A DNA stretch of 64,000 nucleotides, taken from contig NZ_JAUSSM010000001.1 of assembly GCF_030812315.1 (NCBI RefSeq), forward strand, positions 434,001 through 498,000, given 5' to 3'. Of the stretch, positions 48,947 to 57,720 are shown piece by piece. The stretch comes from Arthrobacter oryzae (GTDB lineage Bacteria > Actinomycetota > Actinomycetes > Actinomycetales > Micrococcaceae). A program made the translations under genes and the position numbers. Numbering within the stretch: position 1 is the first letter of the stretch; each line of letters begins with the position of its first letter. The notes below the pieces were generated by a model that worked only from the letters and a program-made list of their open reading frames with translations, was not told where the DNA came from and searched no databases.

Positions 48947-49025
48947 GGACATTCGCGGCGCCGCGGGAAAGTCGCGGCAATTATTAAGCCTTTTGTTACG
49001 CCTGCCGAAAGACAGGGCTCCGGCC

Positions 49026-49078
49026 GAATAAACGACGGCGGACACCCCCTTGCGAAGGGTGTCCGCCGTCGTTTATTC
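49026..49078 (-). terminator. Intrinsic terminator downstream of hisN
   Basis: A 22-bp perfect stem (49026-49047 with 49057-49078) with a 9-nt loop, followed on the minus strand by a T-rich exit. It ends hisN and insulates the SAM-IV controlled operon downstream on the same strand. Confidence 0.85.
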
Positions 49079-49125
49079 TGCGGTCCGTGAATGCGGCCGC
49101 CCCCGTTTCCGGGGCGGTACACGCG

Positions 49126-49938
49126 TCAGAGGAGGTCGTCGAGGTCCGGGTTCAGCCGCTTGAGGACTTCGGAGTGGAGGATCGAGTTGGTGGCAAGGGC
49201 GTTTCCCCCGAAGGGGCCGTCTACTCCCTCCAAGGAGGTGAAGCGGCCGCCCGCTTCGGTGACAATCGGCACCAGCGCAGCCATGTCGTAGAGGTTCAGC
49301 TCCGGCTCACAGGCGATGTCCACGCATCCCTCGGCAACCATGCAATACGACCAGAAGTCGCCGTACGCGCGGGTCCGCCAGACCTCCTCGGTGAGGCCGA
49401 GGAACTCGTCCAGGTTGCCGCGCTCCTTCCAGCCGCCCAGGCTCGAATAGGAGAGTGAAGCGTCCGAAAGCTTGGACACGTTCGACACCTTCAGCCGCGT
49501 CGCAGCAGCAAGGGACCGCCCCATATAGGCACCGGCGCCCTTCGCAGCCCACCAGCGCTTGCCCAGTGCCGGCGCGCTGACAAGGCCAACCACCGGCTCA
49601 CCCTCGTCGACGAGGGCGATCAGGGTTGCCCAGACGGGCACGCCGCGGACGAAGTTCTTGGTGCCGTCGATCGGATCGATGATCCAGCGGCGGGAACCGT
49701 GCCCGGAACTTCCGAACTCTTCGCCCAGGACGGCGTCACGCGGACGGGAGCGCGAGAGCTGTCCGCGGATGGATTCTTCAGCTGCCTTGTCAGCATCCGT
49801 TACCGGGGTCAGATCCGGTTTGGTTTCAATCTGAAGGTCCAGCGCCTTGAAACGGCTCATGGTCTGGGAGTCAACAGAGTCGGCCAGGACATGGGCGAGG
49901 CGCAGGTCATCGTTGTAGCTCGAAGCGGGTTGGGTCAT
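49126..49938 (-). CDS. hisN: Histidinol-phosphatase, inositol monophosphatase family
   Basis: A 270-residue Mg-dependent phosphatase with [34 protein letters not shown] (metal-binding DPIDGT) and [19 protein letters not shown]. The sequence matches actinobacterial HisN, which hydrolyses histidinol phosphate in histidine synthesis. It lies 108 bp after rsgA on the same strand. The intervening bases hold nothing recognisable. Confidence 0.9.
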   Translation of the reverse strand: MTQPASSYNDDLRLAHVLADSVDSQTMSRFKALDLQIETKPDLTPVTDADKAAEESIRGQLSRSRPRDAVLGEEFGSSGHGSRRWIIDPIDGTKNFVRGVPVWATLIALVDEGEPVVGLVSAPALGKRWWAAKGAGAYMGRSLAAATRLKVSNVSKLSDASLSYSSLGGWKERGNLDEFLGLTEEVWRTRAYGDFWSYCMVAEGCVDIACEPELNLYDMAALVPIVTEAGGRFTSLEGVDGPFGGNALATNSILHSEVLKRLNPDLDDLL

Positions 49939-50046
49939 GGTTCCAAACTACCGTCTCTGCGCCCGGCTGGCTGGGATGCCACGTCCTGCTCCGTGCTGCC
50001 ATGGGCCTGTGCCGGTGGCAGGGCCCGGGCACCGGCGGCGAAAACG

Positions 50047-51162
50047 CTACGAAACAATGCCCAGTTCTTTGGCTTCCTGGGCTTCCATCCGGGGATCGGT
50101 GCCGAGCAGGCGGCGCAGCGACGCCAGCCGGGCTGCGCCGGACGGCCCTGCGTGACCTTCCGAAACCCAGGCGTCCACTCCGCAGTTGACGGCGGAGGAA
50201 TCATGCTTGCAGCCGCGTTCGCAGGCATCCGTGCCGGGCTCGAGGTCGGGGAAGGACCGCAGGATCCGGTCCGGGTCCACATGGGCGAGGCCGAAGGACC
50301 GGATGCCCGGTGTGTCAATAATCCAGCTCCCGGCAGGCGCATCGCTGATCCGCAGGGCAAGGGCCGACGACGACGTGTGCCGTCCCCGCCCGGTGACGGC
50401 GTTAACGCCGCCGGTTGCGCGCTCTGCGCCGGTGAGGGCGTTGACCATGGTGGACTTGCCCACGCCGGAATGGCCAAGCATGACCGTCACCTTGCCGTCG
50501 AGGTGGGTGCGCAGCTGCGATACGGCGTCGCTGTCGAGCCGGGCGGACAGCCCGTCATCGGAGCGCGCATCGATTCCCGAGGCGGCTGCATCGGCGGTCC
50601 TGCTGATGATCACGGGGAAATTGAGGTGCTTGTAGTTGGACAGGAGTTCGGTGGGATCCTTGACGTCCGCCTTGGTGACGAGCAGCAGCGGCTCGATCCC
50701 GGCGTCGTAGGCCGCCACCAGGGCGCGGTCAATAAAACCGGTGCGCGGTTCGGGATTGGCGGCCGCAACCACCACCACGAGCTGGTCGGCATTTGCAACG
50801 ACCGCCCGCTCGATGGGGTCGGTGTCATCGGCGCTGCGCCGCAGGAGCGTGCGGCGATCCTGGATCTTCACGAGCCTGGCAAGGGTGTCGGGCGCGCCGG
50901 AGACATCGCCGACGAGGGACACGAAGTCGCCCGCCACCACCGGCGAACGGCGCAGTTCGCGCGCCCGCGCGGCGATGACGGTGCGCTCGTTGCCGGTATC
51001 TTCGCCCACCACCGCCGTGTAACGCCCGCGGTCCACCGTGATGATGCGGCCGGTTACGGCGTCGTCATAGCTGGGCCGGTCCTTGGTGCGGGGACGCGTA
51101 CCTTTCTTGTTGGGACGGACCCGGATATCGGACTCGTCCCATGTGCCGGTGCTACGCCCCAC
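50047..51162 (-). CDS. rsgA: Ribosome biogenesis GTPase RsgA
   Basis: A 371-residue circularly permuted GTPase with an OB fold, GTPase motifs in permuted order (LLVTKADV, then [14 protein letters not shown], then DTPGIRSFG) and a zinc-binding C-terminal domain ([16 protein letters not shown]). RsgA matures the 30S subunit. The start GTG 51162 overlaps the aroA stop by 11 bp and gives the expected length; the frame is open to 51345, but that is aroA sequence in another frame. It lies in a run with aroA and DoxX upstream. Confidence 0.93.
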   Translation of the reverse strand: MGRSTGTWDESDIRVRPNKKGTRPRTKDRPSYDDAVTGRIITVDRGRYTAVVGEDTGNERTVIAARARELRRSPVVAGDFVSLVGDVSGAPDTLARLVKIQDRRTLLRRSADDTDPIERAVVANADQLVVVVAAANPEPRTGFIDRALVAAYDAGIEPLLLVTKADVKDPTELLSNYKHLNFPVIISRTADAAASGIDARSDDGLSARLDSDAVSQLRTHLDGKVTVMLGHSGVGKSTMVNALTGAERATGGVNAVTGRGRHTSSSALALRISDAPAGSWIIDTPGIRSFGLAHVDPDRILRSFPDLEPGTDACERGCKHDSSAVNCGVDAWVSEGHAGPSGAARLASLRRLLGTDPRMEAQEAKELGIVS

Positions 51163-52531
51163 TGGCCTGTTCCGTCTGCAGGCCCGGCTGCCGTGTGAGC
51201 ATGGCTTCCCACAGTTGCGGGAAGTCCGGCATGGTCTTGGATGTGGTGCCGATGTCTTCGACCCGGACGCCGTGAACAGCGAGGCCCAGGATGGCCCCGG
51301 CCGTGGCCATGCGGTGGTCGGCGTAACTGCGGACCACGCCGCCATGGAGCTTCGCGGGTCGGATCACCAGGCCATCGGCGGTTTCCTCGGCATCCCCGCC
51401 AAGGCGGTTGATTTCGGTGACGAGGGCGGCAAGCCTGTCCGTCTCATGGCCCCGGAGATGCGCTATGCCGCTGAGCCTTGAGGGACCCGTGGCCAGTGCG
51501 CACAGCGCGGCGACGGTCGGCGCAAGTTCACTGGTGTCGGCGAAGTCCGCTCCCTTGATTTCGGGCCCGCCTGTCACCGTGAGTGTCCCGTTGTCCAGCG
51601 TGACGGTCGCACCCATCTCGGTCAGGATGCTCCGCCAAAGATCGCCGACCTGGGTTGTGGGTGCGGGCCAGTTGGGAATGCGGACCGTGCCGCGAGTCGC
51701 CAGTGCCGCGGCAAGGAAGGGCCCGGCGTTGGACAGGTCCTGTTCAATCCGGCGGTCGAACGCCCGGATGGAGCCCGGCGCCACAATCCAGTGGTTAGGG
51801 ACGGAGTCGTCGACGGACACGCCGACTTCCCGCAAGACGGCCACGGTCATGTTGATGTGGTCCAGGCTGGGGACGGGCTTGCCGACGTGCTCCAGGTGCA
51901 GGCCCTCGCTGAAACGCGCTCCCACGAGGAGCAGCGCGGAAACGAACTGCGACGAAGCGCTTGCGTCAATCACCAGATGGCCGCCCCGCACTTCGCCCGT
52001 GCCGTTCACGGCGAAGGGAAGCGAGGAGGGCCTTGTTCCGTCCCCGGCCTTGACCTCAACGCCGAGGGCAGCAAGTGCCTCGATGATGGTGCCCATGGGC
52101 CGCTTGCGTGCGTGCGGGTCGCCGTCGAAAACGGTGGCGCCGTTGCGGAGCGCAGCCACCGGCGGGACAAAGCGCATGACGGTGCCGGCAAGTCCGCAGT
52201 CGATGGCGGTATCGGCCGCCGCGGCGTCCGGGCTGAGCGGTGTGATCTCAAGGTCAGGCCCGAACGAGCCGTCCCCCGGGACTTCCCGGATAGCGGCTCC
52301 GAGCTGGCGCAGGGCCCGGATCATCAGCGCGGAGTCGCGCGAATGCAGTGGCGCACGAAGGCGGGACGGGCCGTCGGCCAGGGCGGCGAGGACCAGATAC
52401 CTGTTAGTCAGCGACTTGGATCCCGGCACGGTAACCGTCGCGTCGACCGGTGTCTCAGCGAACGGTGCGGGCCAGTGGGTACCGTCCGCAGTTGCGGACG
52501 CTGCCGGGGTGGTGGGGGCGGTGCCTGTCAT
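51152..52531 (-). CDS. aroA: 3-phosphoshikimate 1-carboxyvinyltransferase (EPSP synthase)
   Basis: A 459-residue enzyme of the shikimate pathway that adds the enolpyruvyl group of PEP to shikimate-3-phosphate. Motifs include [35 protein letters not shown] (glyphosate-binding loop region), [17 protein letters not shown] and [20 protein letters not shown]. It follows DoxX by 6 bp and overlaps rsgA by 11 bp. An aroA-rsgA adjacency is also found in mycobacteria, from memory. Confidence 0.95.
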   Translation of the reverse strand: MTGTAPTTPAASATADGTHWPAPFAETPVDATVTVPGSKSLTNRYLVLAALADGPSRLRAPLHSRDSALMIRALRQLGAAIREVPGDGSFGPDLEITPLSPDAAAADTAIDCGLAGTVMRFVPPVAALRNGATVFDGDPHARKRPMGTIIEALAALGVEVKAGDGTRPSSLPFAVNGTGEVRGGHLVIDASASSQFVSALLLVGARFSEGLHLEHVGKPVPSLDHINMTVAVLREVGVSVDDSVPNHWIVAPGSIRAFDRRIEQDLSNAGPFLAAALATRGTVRIPNWPAPTTQVGDLWRSILTEMGATVTLDNGTLTVTGGPEIKGADFADTSELAPTVAALCALATGPSRLSGIAHLRGHETDRLAALVTEINRLGGDAEETADGLVIRPAKLHGGVVRSYADHRMATAGAILGLAVHGVRVEDIGTTSKTMPDFPQLWEAMLTRQPGLQTEQASGA

Positions 52532-52537
52532 TCGTGC

Positions 52538-53086
52538 CTATGCTTTCACTGCGTGGTCCACGGCTTTGCGGACGGCCTTGTCGGCCTTCTTCAGCTGCTT
52601 GCCGGTGGTCTTACGGACGTCCGCAGTCAGGTGGCTGGCACCCTTACGGGCATCAGCGGCCAGGTGCTCGGCCCGCCAAGCCAGGCTCGGCTTGCCGGCG
52701 GTGTCCACGGATGCCAGCAGGACTCCGCCGGTGAGTGTGACGTTCTTCAGGAGCTGGGTGCGGCGGGCGTCGCGGCCTTCCTTGGAGGTGATATCAGCGC
52801 TGCGCCACTCGACGAAGGCATTCAGCGCTGAAATGACCGCGAGTACGGAAGCGGTGAGCCGGGCCGACTTGCCCAGGGCGAAAAGCACGCCGGCGCCCAC
52901 CTGGGTGCCGCCGATTACCCGGGCCAGCACCTTTTCGTTCGTGGCGAACGGGAGGGAGTCCGCCGCACGGCGCAGCAGAGGGGACAGCTGCGTCGCAGTG
53001 TCATCCGCGTTCTTTAGCTTGTCCAGGCCGGCGAGAACAAAACTGGAGGCCAGCATGGGCCGGGCGAGAAAACGGACAAAGGACAT
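52538..53086 (-). CDS. DoxX-family membrane protein
   Basis: A 182-residue protein with four hydrophobic helices (about 5-25, 55-75, 80-97, 110-130) and the DoxX motif FLARPMLASSFVLAGLDKLKN near the start, plus a long basic C-terminal tail (VRKTTGKQLKKADKAVRKAVDHAVKA). DoxX proteins are linked to membrane redox homeostasis in actinobacteria, but the exact role is unsettled. It starts at ATG 53086 and begins a run into aroA. Confidence 0.87.
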   Translation of the reverse strand: MSFVRFLARPMLASSFVLAGLDKLKNADDTATQLSPLLRRAADSLPFATNEKVLARVIGGTQVGAGVLFALGKSARLTASVLAVISALNAFVEWRSADITSKEGRDARRTQLLKNVTLTGGVLLASVDTAGKPSLAWRAEHLAADARKGASHLTADVRKTTGKQLKKADKAVRKAVDHAVKA

Positions 53087-53449
53087 GAATTTCCTCCTGG
53101 GTGGACGAGCCGCGGAACTTCTGCGGGAGAACCGGTTCTAGTCTTGCACTTTTGCGGAATATTTGCCCGCCGGACGTGGTTGTGAAAGGCAGGTCCCGAA
53201 GAGTCAGGGGCCGTGCATGGCCACGGCCTCGGGATACCTGCGGGCTCCGGGCGGTTCACACGCCGTCGGCGTCAGCACGGGCGTCCTCAGCTGGACGCGA
53301 CAGTACGGACACAGAGCGGAGATGGAGCTTTGACATTGGTAAGGGACAGCGTGGAACTCCTCGCGCCACTGGAGTTGCCCGAACGCGACGGCGAACCCGG
53401 CGGTCGTCCGCCGGGAACCGCCACGCGCGTCACAGTAGACTTGAAGGCA
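53087..53449. other. Region between divergent DoxX and sigH genes
   Basis: This 363-bp gap holds the perfect SigR/SigH-type promoter at 53156-53181 and an open frame in line with sigH from 53213 to the chosen start at 53450. Within it GTG 53351 has AAGGGA 4 nt upstream and could start a longer sigma isoform. No other gene is seen. Confidence 0.6.
53156..53181 (+). promoter_or_regulatory. SigR/SigH-type autoregulatory promoter
   Basis: GGAAT (53156-53160), 18 bp, then GTT (53179-53181) match the SigR/SigH consensus GGAAT-N18/19-GTT exactly. It lies upstream of sigH, so the sigma factor probably transcribes its own gene during thiol-oxidative stress. It is about 170 bp upstream of the possible GTG start at 53351 and about 270 bp upstream of ATG 53450. 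Confidence 0.85.
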
Positions 53450-54223
53450 ATGAGCACCATTGATCCGGCCGTTGCGGCCATATATGAGGCGGCCGGAAAC
53501 GACGCCAAGACCATCAGTGAGTCCCCGACGGACGCTGCGGTCCGCCCTGCCGCCGGGCCGGACACTGCCGGGACAGGCGCTGCGGAGCCGGCAGTCGACG
53601 TCGGGTCCGAGACCCCGGAGCAGCGCAGGCAGCGGTTTGAACGCGACGCCATGCAGTACGTCGACCAGCTCTATTCCGCTGCGATGAGGATGGCGCGCAA
53701 TCCTGCCGACGCCGAAGACCTGGTCCAGGAGGCGTACACCAAGGCCTTCTCCGCATTCCACCAGTACAAGCCCGGGACCAACCTCAAGGCATGGCTTTAC
53801 CGAATCCTCACGAACACTTACATCAACCTCTACCGCAAGAGGCAGCGCGAACCGCTGCAGTCGAATTCGGACACTATTGAGGATTGGCAGCTGGCGCGTG
53901 CGGAGTCGCACACCTCAACAGGGCTGCGCTCCGCCGAAGCGGAAGCACTGGACCATCTTCCCGATTCCGATGTGAAGCGGGCCCTGCAGGCGATCCCGGA
54001 AGAATTCCGGCTCGCCGTCTACTTTGCTGACGTGGAGGGGTTCGCGTACAAGGAAATCTCGGACATCATGAACACCCCCATCGGCACTGTGATGTCCCGG
54101 CTCCACCGCGGCCGGAAAATGTTGCGGGACATGCTCGCGGACTATGCCGCAGAGCGGGGTTTCAAAGCCGCAGCCGATTCCGGCGCAGCGGCCGAAAGCA
54201 CAAAACAGGAGAACAGGAAATGA
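53450..54223 (+). CDS. sigH: ECF sigma factor of the SigH/SigR oxidative-stress group
   Basis: A 257-residue sigma factor. Region 2 (about 66-135) reads [19 protein letters not shown]...[18 protein letters not shown] and [22 protein letters not shown], and region 4 (about 190-235) reads [23 protein letters not shown]...[16 protein letters not shown]. These match SigR/SigH, which responds to thiol oxidation through an RsrA-type anti-sigma. The long N-terminal extension before region 2 is unusual. ATG 53450 has only GAAGG two bases away; GTG 53351 (AAGGGA) could start a longer isoform. It overlaps the anti-sigma gene by four bases. Confidence 0.92.
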   Translation: MSTIDPAVAAIYEAAGNDAKTISESPTDAAVRPAAGPDTAGTGAAEPAVDVGSETPEQRRQRFERDAMQYVDQLYSAAMRMARNPADAEDLVQEAYTKAFSAFHQYKPGTNLKAWLYRILTNTYINLYRKRQREPLQSNSDTIEDWQLARAESHTSTGLRSAEAEALDHLPDSDVKRALQAIPEEFRLAVYFADVEGFAYKEISDIMNTPIGTVMSRLHRGRKMLRDMLADYAAERGFKAAADSGAAAESTKQENRK

Positions 54224-54480
54224 GCGACTGCCAGGGACTGGGCGATTGCGACGACGCCCGGATGCAACGTATTTACGAATACCTGGACGGTGCGCTGACC
54301 CACAGCGACATCGCCGAGATCAAGGATCACCTGGACGGTTGCCCGGAGTGCCTTGAGGAGTACGATCTCGAGTGCGTCATCCGCAAGGTGGTCAAGCGGT
54401 CATGTACGGAGGCTGCCCCGGAGAACCTGAAGAACGCCATCCTGGATCGGATCCACTCGATTCGTCCTGTGGAGGCCTAG
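54220..54480 (+). CDS. rsrA: Zinc-binding anti-sigma factor (RsrA/RshA type)
   Basis: An 86-residue protein with the ZAS motif H-X3-C-X2-C ([16 protein letters not shown]), plus upstream cysteines (CQGLGDC). Reduced and zinc-bound, it holds the sigma factor inactive; oxidation forms disulfides and releases it. The ATG overlaps sigH by four bases. Its pairing with a perfect SigH promoter completes a disulfide-stress switch. Confidence 0.93.
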   Translation: MSDCQGLGDCDDARMQRIYEYLDGALTHSDIAEIKDHLDGCPECLEEYDLECVIRKVVKRSCTEAAPENLKNAILDRIHSIRPVEA

Positions 54481-54548
54481 CTTCCCGGCGACTGAGGCGG
54501 TCCGGCTGGAGCCGGCGTACCTCCGCCCGGGCTGCCGCCTGTAGCCTT

Positions 54549-54596
54549 AAAGCGAAGGGCCCCGGAAACCATGTGGTTTCCGGGGCCCTTCGCTTT
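54549..54596. terminator. Bidirectional terminator between rsrA and the bL37 gene
   Basis: A 23-bp perfect stem (54549-54571 with 54574-54596) around a 2-nt loop, GC-rich with AAAGCG and CGCTTT ends, so both strands get a short T-rich exit. It separates rsrA (+) and the convergent bL37 gene (-). Confidence 0.9.
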
Positions 54597-54620
54597 AAAG
54601 CTCATGTTCCAAACCGTAGT

Positions 54621-54695
54621 TTAGGCGTTGGGGCGCTTCCCGTGGTTCGCGCCGCCACGCTTACGGTCACGACGTTTACGTGCTCGCTTGCTCAT
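54621..54695 (-). CDS. Ribosomal protein bL37 (24 residues)
   Basis: ATG at 54695 to TAA at 54621 encodes the 24-residue MSKRARKRRDRKRGGANHGK plus RPNA. This basic, glycine- and asparagine-containing tail matches bL37, the actinobacterial large-subunit protein described in mycobacterial ribosome structures (family knowledge from memory). AAGGAGG lies 6 nt upstream, a strong ribosome site that decides the start. It sits next to sigH-rsrA. Confidence 0.9.
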   Translation of the reverse strand: MSKRARKRRDRKRGGANHGKRPNA

Positions 54696-54778
54696 AGCTG
54701 GCCTCCTTAATCTTGGTACTCAAAAGAGCTGCCCTCAAGTCTCCCACATCACGCGACGGCCCGCGAACCGAGTCCCGC

Positions 54779-55402
54779 TCAGTGACTGTCGGCTTTGAGC
54801 GAGTCGCGGATTGATATCCGTGCCTGGTCCAGGACCGTTCGGATCGTTTCCAAGGTGACGCCGCTGATGGGGGCGGAGCCGGCCCGAGCCCGAAGTTCCG
54901 CCCTGAGGCTGTCCCTGAAAGCCTGGAGCAGCATTTCCGCTTCTTTGAGCGTTCGGTCGCTTTCGGCGGTATGCCGGGTACCGCGGTCAGGAAACCCGGC
55001 CGAACGCGCCGATGACCTGGCTGCTTCCGCGGTGGCGGCAAGGTCGGCCCGGAGCCCGCGCATATTGGCCCGGATGTCCTCGCGCAGGTTATCGGCAAGC
55101 CTCCGCACCGAGTCGGAAATGTCATTCTCGACGCCGGCGAGTTCGTCCCGGCGCCGGTTGAGCTCCACCAGCCCGGCGGGCGTGATGCGGTAATTGGTGC
55201 GGCGTCCCTCGGACTCCGTCGCCACGAGCCCCTCTTCCTCCAGCTTGCCGAGCCGCGGGTAGATGGTACCGGCGCTGGGGGAGTAGGTTCCCCCGAACCG
55301 TTCACTGAGGGCTTTGATGAGTTCGTAGCCATGCTTGGGGCCGGACTCCAGCAAGGAAAGGAGATAGAGGCGCAGTGCGCCATGTGCGAAGACGGGAGGC
55401 AC
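54779..55402 (-). CDS. PadR-family transcriptional regulator
   Basis: A 207-residue regulator with an N-terminal winged helix (LLSLLESGPKHGYELIKALSERFGG, SAGTIYPRLGKLEEEGLV, RRTNYRITPAGLVEL) and a long C-terminal coiled-coil-like helical domain (about 90-207). This is the PadR long form. It follows the DUF4097 gene with zero spacing (stop at 55403), so the two form one operon, and the double palindrome at 56245-56281 is a candidate operator for autoregulation. Confidence 0.9.
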   Translation of the reverse strand: MPPVFAHGALRLYLLSLLESGPKHGYELIKALSERFGGTYSPSAGTIYPRLGKLEEEGLVATESEGRRTNYRITPAGLVELNRRRDELAGVENDISDSVRRLADNLREDIRANMRGLRADLAATAEAARSSARSAGFPDRGTRHTAESDRTLKEAEMLLQAFRDSLRAELRARAGSAPISGVTLETIRTVLDQARISIRDSLKADSH

Positions 55403-56230
55403 CTAGAGCCCCGTTTCTGCGTCCGCCGGCGACTGGCTGTGGATGATGGACGTCTTTCCGGAGACGGAGTTGGTCCGGACCAGCATTAGCTGGGCATCCG
55501 GGCCCGCGATGGTTTGTACCTTGCCGCCGGGCTGGACGTACTTCCGGTCATCAATGACCACGGCGCCGCTGGCGGACTTGGCCACGATGTCCACGCCGAC
55601 GTCGTGGGGTAGCCGTACGGTGAGGTCACCTGACACCGAGTTCGCCCCGAAGTCGTGGGTGAAGCCCAGGAGGTCGAAGCTCATGTCGCCGCTGACCGTG
55701 TTTGCGCGGATGTTGCTGAACCGGCCGGACGCCGTGACTTCGCCTGAGACGCTCTTGGCGGTGAGGACGCCGTCGTGGTTCCGGGCGATGACTTCGCCGC
55801 TGACTGTGTTGACGTGGAGCTCGCCGGCGGTGCCGTCGGCCATGACGGAGCCCGAGACGGTGTTCAGCTTCGTGTGCCCGCTGATCCCCGAGACGAAACC
55901 GTCGCCGCTGACAGTGCCTGCTTCGACTTCCACTCCGGCCGGCAGTGCAATGCTGATCACCACGGAGTTGGTGCTGCTGTTGTTGACTGTTCCCATGAGG
56001 TTCTTGAACCAGCCCTGGGCGCCGTGAAGCTGGTGGCGCACCTCGAGCCGGCCATTGGCCAGAGTCACACTCAGCGGGTCGCCGTGGATTTCGGATACCT
56101 CGATCCGCGTGACATCCTCGGCGTGGGTGACCACATCGAACCGGCCCCGAATGATGCCGAGCTTGAGCGACCTTACGCCGTCGACGTCGATGGTCTGCGG
56201 ACCGGTGACGGTCCAGGTGGTGTCGTCCAC
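55403..56230 (-). CDS. DUF4097-family beta-strand repeat protein
   Basis: A 275-residue protein without a signal peptide, built of short repeats of the form [NK][ST][VA]SG[DEKA] every 15-25 residues (NTVSGS, NTVSGE, KSVSGE, NTVSGD, NSVSGD, NSVSGK), a right-handed beta-helix-like DUF4097 pattern. Proteins of this family often sit next to PadR regulators, and here the PadR stop is adjacent. Function is unknown; an adhesin-like or signalling role is possible. A candidate operator lies just upstream. Confidence 0.88.
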   Translation of the reverse strand: MDDTTWTVTGPQTIDVDGVRSLKLGIIRGRFDVVTHAEDVTRIEVSEIHGDPLSVTLANGRLEVRHQLHGAQGWFKNLMGTVNNSSTNSVVISIALPAGVEVEAGTVSGDGFVSGISGHTKLNTVSGSVMADGTAGELHVNTVSGEVIARNHDGVLTAKSVSGEVTASGRFSNIRANTVSGDMSFDLLGFTHDFGANSVSGDLTVRLPHDVGVDIVAKSASGAVVIDDRKYVQPGGKVQTIAGPDAQLMLVRTNSVSGKTSIIHSQSPADAETGL

Positions 56231-56244
56231 AGTTCCTCCAAGTT

Positions 56245-56281
56245 GCGATATATCGTGAATATGAGGTTCACGATATATCGC
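56245..56281. promoter_or_regulatory. Double-palindrome candidate PadR operator
   Basis: A perfect 15-bp inverted repeat (56245-56259 with 56267-56281, 7-nt spacer) whose arms each contain the self-complementary decamer CGATATATCG (56246-56255 and 56271-56280, centres 25 bp apart). It lies 14 bp upstream of the DUF4097 start. PadR proteins bind AT-rich palindromes of this kind, so autoregulation is likely. Confidence 0.75.
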
Positions 56282-56312
56282 GTCTTGGGGAAACGCAATA
56301 GTCCGGCGGCGG

Positions 56313-57599
56313 TCAGCGGTAGATCTTTCCGATTAGGGTACGCGCGATGGTGGTGGCCGGGTCCCGGCCGTCCGGCGTGGGGGCCAGGTTGGCCCAGACA
56401 ACCAGGGTGACCTTGTTCCCGGGGTCATAGCCGGCGAAGGTGTTGAACCCGGGCAGCTCACCGGTGTGCCCGAAGAGGTTCCCGAATTTTGCGATCCCCA
56501 GCCCGTAGAGGGCGCCTCCCGGGTCGTCGGCGTTAACCGGCCGAAGGCTTTCCAGGCGCAGCTTTTGCAGGTCCGGCCCCAGAACCTTCCCGCCGCCGAG
56601 CGCCTCGGCCCAGGCTGCCAGATCCTCCGCCGTCGAAATTCCCGAACCTGCGGCCCAGCCCCACGAGGGATTCATGGCTGTCTGGTCGGTGGGCTGGAGC
56701 GTCCCGTCGGCGGCAGCCTTTTGCATGTCCTCGGGGAGGGCCCGGTCATCGAGGGTCAGCACGTTGGTCCCGAACATGTACCCCTGCGGATGCGGCGAGG
56801 GAATGGCGTTGGACGTTTGTTCGGGAAAAACGGATCCGGTCAGGCCAAGCGGCGTGAACAGCCGGTCGCGAAAGGACTCCGCGAGCGGCTTGCCGTCCAG
56901 GGCCTCCGCGATCAGGCCCAGCAGCACTGTATTCGTATTGGAATAGCGGAAGCCCTCGCCGGGAGCGAAGTACGGCGGATGGCGGAAGGCAACGGCGAGC
57001 AGTTCGTCCGGGGTCCACGCCTTTCCGGGATCGGCGTCGAGGACCTGGTTCACTTCGAGGGCGGTGGTGTAGTTGTAGAGCCCGCTGCGCATCGTCAGGA
57101 GCTGTTCGATGGTGATGTTGGCACCGTTGGGCACATCCGGGCGGTAGTCTGCCACCGCGTCGTCGAGCTTGATCCTGCCTTCCTGGACCAACTGCAGAAT
57201 CACCGTGGCGGTCCAGGTTTTGGTGACGGAGCCGATCCGGACATGGTCTACCGGCGTGACCGGATCGGATCCGCCAACGCTTCGCACCCCGTAGGTGCGG
57301 GTGAGGTTCCCGCCGGGGGTCCGCAACAGCATCACTGCGCCGGGAAGGCGCAGTTCACTGGCAGCTTCGGTGAAGGTCTGCTCAAGCGCGGCCTGGTCGA
57401 AGGGTTGCAGCGCGCCGTCGGCCGACGAAGCCGACGGTGCAGCGCTCGCGGTGGTAGACGGCGAATGCGATGCTGACCCGGTTGCTGAGCCGGCAGGGGC
57501 GGGAGCCGGCCCCGCACTGCATCCCGCCAAGGCCAGCGTCAGTGCCGCGGCCAGCACTGCGGGGCCGTTGGAGACCTTGGAATGTCCGGAAATGGCCAT
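56313..57599 (-). CDS. Serine hydrolase, class-C beta-lactamase/DD-peptidase-like lipoprotein
   Basis: A 428-residue protein. The lipobox LALAGC near residue 27 predicts a lipoprotein, followed by a Ser/Ala/Thr-rich linker and a beta-lactamase domain with the motifs SVTK (catalytic Ser), YSN and HTG. Such proteins act as D-alanyl-D-alanine carboxypeptidases, esterases or beta-lactamases; specificity is not clear. I start at ATG 57599, which has GAAGG upstream and gives a normal signal; the frame is open to 57644. Confidence 0.87.
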   Translation of the reverse strand: MAISGHSKVSNGPAVLAAALTLALAGCSAGPAPAPAGSATGSASHSPSTTASAAPSASSADGALQPFDQAALEQTFTEAASELRLPGAVMLLRTPGGNLTRTYGVRSVGGSDPVTPVDHVRIGSVTKTWTATVILQLVQEGRIKLDDAVADYRPDVPNGANITIEQLLTMRSGLYNYTTALEVNQVLDADPGKAWTPDELLAVAFRHPPYFAPGEGFRYSNTNTVLLGLIAEALDGKPLAESFRDRLFTPLGLTGSVFPEQTSNAIPSPHPQGYMFGTNVLTLDDRALPEDMQKAAADGTLQPTDQTAMNPSWGWAAGSGISTAEDLAAWAEALGGGKVLGPDLQKLRLESLRPVNADDPGGALYGLGIAKFGNLFGHTGELPGFNTFAGYDPGNKVTLVVWANLAPTPDGRDPATTIARTLIGKIYR

Positions 57600-57720
57600 G
57601 ACCCACAACCTTCTGTCGACGGTGGTATGGGGCCATTGGGGCACGGCAAGGACTTAGGTGTCAAGCATCCCCGGCTCGGTGCAGCCAATTGCCCGCGGGC
57701 GCCGTGGCAGGGAGTTGGTG

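Noticed and set aside
53355..53376. Second GGAAC...GTT promoter-like match upstream of sigH
   Set aside because: The spacing is 16 bp and the first element is GGAAC, unlike the exact GGAAT-N18-GTT at 53156.
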